A stretch of 27,992 bases of DNA from the IMG/VR virus record IMGVR_UViG_3300031951_000959, positions 1 to 27,992 of that record. One strand, 5' to 3'. This DNA is from a virus. This document shows, in pieces, positions 23,775-27,992 of the stretch; positions within the stretch are counted from its first letter, which is position 1, and every line of letters begins with the position of its first letter. The translations under genes were made by a program, and so were the position numbers. The notes under the pieces were generated by a model. It searched no databases, had not been told where the DNA came from, and saw only the letters and a list, made by a program, of their open reading frames with translations.

Positions 23775-24457
23775 CACACTAAACTTTTAAGCATTGCAAT
23801 TAACTTAGGTTGAGGAGAGACATCTGATTTATCTCTTCTATAAGAATTATGAGTATACAAACCTGGTTCTGCAGAAAGAGCATTCTTAGATACTTCCCAC
23901 ATGTCTTTCTCATTATACTTAATCGGAATTCCCCAGATTTTGTTCCAATATAATAGCAATTGTTTTACTGACTCAATTTGAGCATCTGTATAAGCATGGT
24001 AGTATTTATGACCTTTGTATGGTACAGAAAGTTCACATACTTGACTTCCTGGTACTTCTCTACCTACATAGTTATAATACTTACCATTTCTATTTTCTAG
24101 TGGACCCCAGTTGCATATTTCAATACCAATTGCAAGTGGATCCAATGATCTATATGGTAAAGCATTTGCTCTAAATACATCTGGCTTAATACCTAAATGG
24201 TAAGCCCAGTATTTAGAAGAGAATGCTTGACAGATTTCTCCATCAATTGTATCTTTAGATAAACCTTTACCAGATATAGTGATACAGGTAGCTATTCTAC
24301 CTCTATCATCATTATCCCACATCTTAATTGTTCCAGGACCTGAAGAGTTTCCTGCTGTGTGGTGAAGTACAATCTGAAGTTTTTTAGTCTCTTCCTTGAC
24401 ATATTGTTTTTCAGAAAGTGGTACTTGTTTAATCTTATTTAAATCTAATACACTCAT
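23774..24457 (-). CDS. N-acetylmuramoyl-L-alanine amidase, endolysin (227 aa)
   Basis: Amidase_2-type zinc enzyme that cuts the bond between muramic acid and L-Ala in peptidoglycan. Visible residues: H32 in IVLHHTAG, AYHLG with H87, E113 in GIEICNWG, and H203, K210 and D212 in THNSYRRDKSDVSPQP. The zinc set is H32/H203/D212, with K210 and E113 near the catalytic centre by family comparison. There is no signal peptide, so it needs the holin. Its neighbours are a holin and small membrane proteins in one operon. It shares one base with the upstream gene stop (TAATG). The main alternative is a virion-bound peptidoglycan hydrolase. Confidence 0.9.
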   Translation of the reverse strand: MSVLDLNKIKQVPLSEKQYVKEETKKLQIVLHHTAGNSSGPGTIKMWDNDDRGRIATCITISGKGLSKDTIDGEICQAFSSKYWAYHLGIKPDVFRANALPYRSLDPLAIGIEICNWGPLENRNGKYYNYVGREVPGSQVCELSVPYKGHKYYHAYTDAQIESVKQLLLYWNKIWGIPIKYNEKDMWEVSKNALSAEPGLYTHNSYRRDKSDVSPQPKLIAMLKSLV

Positions 24458-24759
24458 TACTTCTTATTAAACTTATTTACAAAAAATTTTGAAAGCCATT
24501 CTCCCGCTTTTTTAAGAAAATTGTTTTCTGCTTCTATTGTAACATTTGTACCTTCTTCTGTTTTTGTTACATTCACATCAAGTTTTTTACTGTCTAGTGT
24601 AAATTCTTTCTTTACTTCATCTGTGTGAACTTCAACATCTACTTTAGGAGTATCAACTACTACATCTACTTTCTTGCCTTCCTTCTTTACTTTAGCTTTG
24701 ACTTTTTTGGTTTTTACTTCCACCTCAATGTCTTCTATTTTTTTTGCTTTTTTAGTCAT
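24457..24759 (-). CDS. Lys/Val-repeat protein with amphipathic end (100 aa)
   Basis: Residues 8-77 are alternating charged and Val/Ile strands (VEVKTKKVKAKVKK, VDVVVDTPKVDVEV, DVNVTKTEEGTNVTIE), so an extended beta or solenoid-like chain. Residues 80-97 form an amphipathic helix (NNFLKKAGEWLSKFFVNKF), which could sit on a membrane. It lies between the small membrane gene and the amidase. The helix could make it a membrane-associated lysis factor, perhaps spanin-like in role, but no spanin signal or lipobox is seen. Function unknown. Confidence 0.65.
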   Translation of the reverse strand: MTKKAKKIEDIEVEVKTKKVKAKVKKEGKKVDVVVDTPKVDVEVHTDEVKKEFTLDSKKLDVNVTKTEEGTNVTIEAENNFLKKAGEWLSKFFVNKFNKK

Positions 24760-24769
24760 TATTTATAAT

Positions 24770-25006
24770 TTATGGATTTGTAATTTCTTTCTCTTTACTA
24801 TCTTCTACTGTTAACTGAGATAATGTAGCTGCTACTGTACCAGCAGTTACTACATATGTTGCTGCAGTTACTATGGTAGCTGGTAATGCAATTGGTGCAG
24901 CAATAATAAGTCCTGCAACTGTACCTGCTATAATTGCAATTTTCTGAACTTTCTTCCAAAACTTAGGTGTTTTAGCTTTCCATCTTTGTCTCAGATTTTT
25001 CTCCAT
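24770..25006 (-). CDS. Small membrane protein of the lysis cassette (78 aa)
   Basis: Basic N-terminus (KNLRQRWKAKTPKFWKKVQK) followed by about 40 very hydrophobic residues rich in Ala, Ile, Val and Thr (IAIIAGTVAGLIIAAPIALP onwards), possibly two membrane segments, then a charged end (VEDSKEKEITNP). The ATG overlaps the holin gene by 35 nt, so translation may be coupled. By size and place it could be an antiholin, a second holin or a pinholin-like protein. No family is recognised. Confidence 0.7.
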   Translation of the reverse strand: MEKNLRQRWKAKTPKFWKKVQKIAIIAGTVAGLIIAAPIALPATIVTAATYVVTAGTVAATLSQLTVEDSKEKEITNP

Positions 25007-25490
25007 TTTCTTTCTCTATTAATTTTTTTAATCCAAATCTAGACTTTAATACTCTTACTAAAGATTTAGGAAGTAAATTTATATCTCCTAGATTTTCCAA
25101 CAAAGATACAAAATATACTGAATAAAATCCTCCTATTACAACTGCAGGCAAGTAGTAGTATATTCCATTACTCTTTGCCATGTACCAGGATATATGTAAA
25201 ATATAAGATGTAGCTACAAAATATAAAGGCATTCTCCATATTTTAAAACTTACAAATCTCTTGTTAATTATCCCTTTTGCAATTCCTGAAATCCAATCTG
25301 CAAACATTAATGACCACAGTGTAAATACAGCTGTTGGGTCATCCCATATGTAGTTTGTAATAAATGATGTAATTCCTGCAATAAATGCAGCACAACAGTT
25401 GACAGACCAATTTTTAGCACCAACAAGTGAGTAAAAAAAATCAAGTGGACTTGTGAATCCTATAAAACCTGAAGTTGCCTCTTCTTTCAT
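24972..25490 (-). CDS. Holin, phage_holin_4 type (172 aa)
   Basis: Four likely membrane segments: about 31-49, 55-75, 86-104 and 110-131. The ADWISGIAKGIINK stretch (64-77) matches the D-x-(I/V)-(S/T)-G-x-x-(K/A) motif of phage_holin_4, and SLLENLGD (129-136) matches its conserved SxxEN end. Forms membrane lesions at lysis so the amidase reaches the cell wall. Charged C-terminus (KKLIEKENGEK). It starts the lysis operon, with a promoter-like motif 16 nt upstream. Family call strong. Confidence 0.85.
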   Translation of the reverse strand: MKEEATSGFIGFTSPLDFFYSLVGAKNWSVNCCAAFIAGITSFITNYIWDDPTAVFTLWSLMFADWISGIAKGIINKRFVSFKIWRMPLYFVATSYILHISWYMAKSNGIYYYLPAVVIGGFYSVYFVSLLENLGDINLLPKSLVRVLKSRFGLKKLIEKENGEKSETKMES

Positions 25491-25505
25491 TTTCTAAATA
25501 TATAC

Positions 25506-25522
25506 TAATAATATACAAAAAA
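25506..25522 (-). promoter_or_regulatory. Putative promoter of the lysis cassette
   Basis: Minus-strand TTTTTTGTATATTATTA, 16 nt before the holin ATG at 25490. Same core as at 27952 and 15791. Confidence 0.55.
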
Positions 25523-25557
25523 TTTTTGATATTACGTATAAATACTTAGTTTATTAA

Positions 25558-26022
25558 CTAAGCTCCAAAAGTTTCTATCTTATAGTAGATTTTAATCCTT
25601 AATGAGCCATCACCTGTTGTAGGATTATCACCATTTGGAGTACCCATTACAAGATTAGCATTTAGTACATCTTTGTTAGTTTTAACTTGTACAGATCCTG
25701 AACCACTACCAACTGTTAATGTATTTCTAAGATTACCAGATATAACACAAACTGAATCTGTTGCACTTGTTAATAATGTTTTATCTACATAAGAATCAAA
25801 ACATCCATCTAAATAAAATGTAGGGGAAGATGGAAATACATATGCTGTACCATTAAATTTATACTCTATTTGTATCCTATCTATAACATAATACTGGGCT
25901 GCTCCCGGTGCTGGTAATAATTCAAATGGTGTTCCAAGTGTAAGAATTTCTACTGAACTTAACTCTATTAATTGTTCAATAAACTCTGAACTTGTTCCAG
26001 ATATTTGTACTAATGTACTCAT
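25558..26022 (-). CDS. Small beta-rich virion protein (154 aa)
   Basis: Beta-sandwich-like composition with LGTPFELLPAPGAAQYYVID (29-48) and the C-terminal strand pair TTGDGSLRIKIYYKIETFG. I recall these two motifs as marks of a small structural protein common in Bacteroidota and marine phages, perhaps a fibre-associated or head-decoration domain. No catalytic motif. Last of the five small appendage genes before the lysis promoter. The leader AAACTTAAAAACAATG lacks a Shine-Dalgarno. Exact role unknown. Confidence 0.65.
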   Translation of the reverse strand: MSTLVQISGTSSEFIEQLIELSSVEILTLGTPFELLPAPGAAQYYVIDRIQIEYKFNGTAYVFPSSPTFYLDGCFDSYVDKTLLTSATDSVCVISGNLRNTLTVGSGSGSVQVKTNKDVLNANLVMGTPNGDNPTTGDGSLRIKIYYKIETFGA

Positions 26023-26091
26023 TGTTTTTAAGTTTATCTAATTATGTCTTTTCAATCTATTGATATGTACATTCCTAATATATCTTCTGAG

Positions 26092-26604
26092 TTACCTTAC
26101 TCTATTTATGGTAGCAATTACAGAAGGAATTGCTGGTAATGGTGCAACTGTAGTATTTCTAAGTAATTCTATAGAAGATGCACTAGCTTGCCACATGATT
26201 TGAACATTACTTCCTGCATTCATTTGTGTAAAAAAGTTCCAAGCTGCTACTAACAAATCACCATTATTTGCTAATGTAAGTGTTGTGTTACTATCCGGAA
26301 CATCTACTCCATCTACTCTAAACCAAATATAAACCTGTGTTGCTCCTCCACCTGATGTTTTATGTAATTGAGCAGAAAAAGCAATGTTATAAACTCCTGT
26401 TTGAGTTACTGTAATTTCAGTAGGATCACCAAATAAATCATTTACTATAGACACACCATTAGTAGCTGCAGGATCTACACTGTTTAATTTCATTGCTTTT
26501 GCAGTAGATATTCCAGTAGTTTGTGTAGTAGTATCATAGAAAGAACCACTAGCTAACTGATTTAATACAGCTTGAGCATTATCAGTATGAATAGTAGTAC
26601 TCAT
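26092..26604 (-). CDS. Jelly-roll fibre-tip-like protein (170 aa)
   Basis: Residues 19-170 resemble a TNF/C1q-like jelly roll: SGSFYDTTTQT, then EITVTQTGVYNIAFSAQLHK (68-87), VYIWFRVDGVDVPDSNTTL (~96-114), LVAAWNFFTQMNAGS and a closing IPSVIATINRVR. I recall this pattern in many marine and gut phages as a fibre head that trimerises and binds ligand. It has no long shaft here, so it may be a stand-alone tip attached to another fibre, such as the 231-residue product encoded 4 nt upstream. Confidence 0.7.
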   Translation of the reverse strand: MSTTIHTDNAQAVLNQLASGSFYDTTTQTTGISTAKAMKLNSVDPAATNGVSIVNDLFGDPTEITVTQTGVYNIAFSAQLHKTSGGGATQVYIWFRVDGVDVPDSNTTLTLANNGDLLVAAWNFFTQMNAGSNVQIMWQASASSIELLRNTTVAPLPAIPSVIATINRVR

Positions 26605-26608
26605 AAAA

Positions 26609-27304
26609 TTATATAATCCAAGTTACTACAAAGGTTGTTCCTGTTGCATCAAAGAATATAGCATCTAGTGTATTATTTAAAGTTCCACCATCATAATTAA
26701 TAGTAACTCCTGCTGGTAATACTTCACCATCTACAAGTCCTGATGCAGATCCTACATTAGCAATAGAAAAACTAAATGCTCCAGCAGGTGTTGAACCAGT
26801 AGTATTTACTACCGTAGCAATTCTTGGAGTTCTTAATACAGGTGATAGATTAGTATTAATATTAGTTACTAAAGTATTGATACTAGAAGTTAAACTTTCT
26901 ATAGACACTAAATTAGATGTATATGATACAATCTGTGCTAAGTAACTATTAGGATTAACATATGTAATAGGAGCAACAGGAGTTCCTGGAGTATTTGATC
27001 CAGCTAAAAAATATACAGGTGGATCAAAGGTAGTTCCATTCCAAATTCTTACCTCTAACCATGTTGCACCAGTACTATCTACTACAAGAGCTGCTTCATA
27101 GTCAGTACCATTTTGAATGGCAGTCAATATTTGTACTAGCAATGGCTCAACTTGATCAGTATTATCATCTATATCTTGAAGAATATCATTTGCTAGTTTT
27201 AGTTGATCACATATACACTCCTGTCCTATCAACATTTTAAGTTGCCAGGGGAAGTTATTCCCCTGTAAACCACTATTTTTTAAATTACCAATACTATTTG
27301 ACAT
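26609..27304 (-). CDS. Appendage/fibre protein with virion-attachment N-terminus (231 aa)
   Basis: N-terminal GNLKNSGLQGNNFPWQLKML (6-25) is a stretch I recall as an attachment head in Bacteroidota and marine phage structural proteins, followed by C31-x-C33. Residues ~70-105 hold AALVVDSTGATWLEVRIWNG, a small beta motif. Residues ~105-160 are Ser/Thr-rich and coiled (SLTSSINTLVTNINTNLSPV). The end is a beta-rich domain (SIANVGSASGLVDGEVLPAG ... FVVTWII). Together: anchor, short shaft and tip, suiting a small fibre. It lies 4 nt before the jelly-roll gene. Confidence 0.7.
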   Translation of the reverse strand: MSNSIGNLKNSGLQGNNFPWQLKMLIGQECICDQLKLANDILQDIDDNTDQVEPLLVQILTAIQNGTDYEAALVVDSTGATWLEVRIWNGTTFDPPVYFLAGSNTPGTPVAPITYVNPNSYLAQIVSYTSNLVSIESLTSSINTLVTNINTNLSPVLRTPRIATVVNTTGSTPAGAFSFSIANVGSASGLVDGEVLPAGVTINYDGGTLNNTLDAIFFDATGTTFVVTWII

Positions 27305-27319
27305 GATAAATTATTTTAA

Positions 27320-27652
27320 TTAAATACGAGTTTCAGCATCAGCTATAAGATCACCATCATTTCTTCTGCCTGTAGATCTAACTACTTGAACTGAATAATC
27401 TGTTTCAGGAGTTTCTGGATCATCAATAACTACAAAAGTTCCTACAGGAACACCTTTTAGATAAGCCATATCTACACTTGGATATACTCCAAGAGAAAGT
27501 AATCCTTGTAGTATTTTTGTAAGTGCTGCAGCTTTTTCATCACCTGTTGTAGAGTATTGTAATAATACATATACTTGAGGTACAATTGTATCTACAGTAA
27601 TAGTATCTATTATTTCTATAGCAAGTTGTCTGTCTACATTAATATCTGCCAT
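27320..27652 (-). CDS. Small structural protein (110 aa)
   Basis: Mixed alpha/beta protein: helices (DRQLAIEIIDTITVDTIVPQ, KAAALTKILQGLLSLGV) then strands (GTFVVIDDPETPETDYSVQV). No Cys. No known family is recognised. Its size and its place between other appendage genes suggest a minor virion part or assembly adaptor. 14 nt downstream of the 87-residue gene. Confidence 0.6.
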   Translation of the reverse strand: MADINVDRQLAIEIIDTITVDTIVPQVYVLLQYSTTGDEKAAALTKILQGLLSLGVYPSVDMAYLKGVPVGTFVVIDDPETPETDYSVQVVRSTGRRNDGDLIADAETRI

Positions 27653-27666
27653 GACTAATAGTTTAA

Positions 27667-27930
27667 TTATTGTACAATCTTAACTATTAAGTCACCTGCA
27701 GGTGCTGGTCCTGTTGAAGTAACATACCAATCTCCTTTTTTCAATCCTGCAGCTAAAGCAGCAGTATTATTGGCATATACTCGTTGTGTAGCAAGTTTGT
27801 ATCCCCAATCAAAGAAAAACTTATTTACCGACCTGTTTAGGTACTGGTACATCTGAGTAAGTTTTGATTTATACTCAGGCATCGTAGATCTAGCATTATC
27901 TACATTTTCAAATTCTGGTAAAGCTCCCAT
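27667..27930 (-). CDS. Small phage structural protein (87 aa)
   Basis: Residues ~17-45 are helical (EYKSKLTQMYQYLNRSVNKF). The C-terminal ~40 residues have YANNTAALAAGLKKGDWYVT and GDLIVKIVQ, a short motif I recall at the C-terminus of several small structural proteins and fibres of Bacteroidota phages. First gene of the block, behind a promoter-like motif. Possibly a fibre-associated or adhesin-like domain. Function not established. Confidence 0.65.
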   Translation of the reverse strand: MGALPEFENVDNARSTMPEYKSKLTQMYQYLNRSVNKFFFDWGYKLATQRVYANNTAALAAGLKKGDWYVTSTGPAPAGDLIVKIVQ

Positions 27931-27951
27931 GATATAAAATTTTAATTACAC

Positions 27952-27967
27952 TATAATATACAAAAAA
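27952..27967 (-). promoter_or_regulatory. Putative phage promoter of the appendage block
   Basis: Minus-strand TTTTTTGTATATTATA, about 21 nt before the ATG at 27930. Together with 25506, 15791 and 2914 it defines the TTTGTATATTA core motif. Confidence 0.55.
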
Positions 27968-27976
27968 TATTTGAAT

Positions 27977-27992
27977 AAAAAAAATCCTCAGA
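27977..27992 (-). terminator. Probable terminator, cut by the window edge
   Basis: On the minus strand TCTGAGGA is followed by eight T. This looks like the downstream arm and T run of a hairpin whose other arm lies past the right edge. It would end the preceding minus-strand gene. Confidence 0.4.

Noticed and set aside
1-27992. Stop-codon reassignment as in some crAss-like phages
   Set aside because: TAG ends several small genes exactly 2 nt before the next ATG, and TGA ends the amidase and the Cys-rich zinc gene at coupled starts. Neither stop interrupts long frames, so the standard code is enough.
1-27992. Integrated prophage with host flanks
   Set aside because: No integrase, att-like repeats, tRNA or host genes are seen. 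All genes are phage-like and point the same way.

Overview
The window is a dense run of tailed-phage genes, all on the minus strand, covering the structural, packaging and lysis block of a large dsDNA phage. The DNA is AT-rich. Genes start without recognisable Shine-Dalgarno sequences and often follow A-rich leaders, which fits a host in the Bacteroidota. The order TerL, portal, scaffold-like protein, MCP, a P22 gp4-like connector, together with an IHF-like protein and many Cys-rich appendage proteins, resembles crAss-like (Crassvirales-type) or related Bacteroidota phages. That placement rests on remembered family resemblance, not a search. No tape measure, sheath, integrase, tRNA or CRISPR is visible. 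TAA, TAG and TGA all end genes at tight stop-start junctions, so the standard bacterial code is in use.

Layout in transcription order, from high to low coordinates. (1) 27930-25558: five small beta-rich appendage or fibre proteins. (2) 25490-23616: lysis cassette with a four-helix holin, a small membrane protein, a Lys/Val-repeat protein, a zinc amidase and a 52-residue protein, closed by a terminator. (3) 23504-20830: small DNA-handling proteins (coiled coil, winged helix, IHF-like, Cys-rich zinc protein, PD-(D/E)XK nuclease, TerL-linked protein). (4) 20830-12863: TerL, portal, scaffold-like protein and major capsid protein, closed by a strong terminator. (5) 12782-7944: a conserved 337-residue protein, then nine small, strongly basic proteins, the connector, and a Dps-like four-helix protein with most of a ferroxidase site. 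(6) 7878-6535: a 447-residue virion protein with its own terminator. (7) 6466-1: Cys-rich tail and appendage proteins, ending in a fibre that runs off the left edge.

How the genes may work together: TerL and the portal fill a capsid built from the MCP on a scaffold-like core. The nuclease, zinc, IHF-like and winged-helix proteins probably handle DNA before or during packaging. The basic proteins and the Dps-like protein are candidates for packaged, DNA-binding virion cargo. The two end regions supply host-recognition parts, and the lysis cassette releases progeny. A recurrent minus-strand motif close to TTTTGTATATTAT lies just upstream of at least five transcription blocks and looks like a phage-specific promoter.

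The most interesting signals are four. A Dps-like protein in the head cluster keeps H-x12-H-x15-D-x4-E at the spacing of E. coli Dps ferroxidase ligands. Nine tiny basic proteins share MxxGG and RRGG(S/A)V motifs. Two neighbouring tail proteins share a Cys-bracketed N-terminal module. The repeated promoter motif is the fourth.
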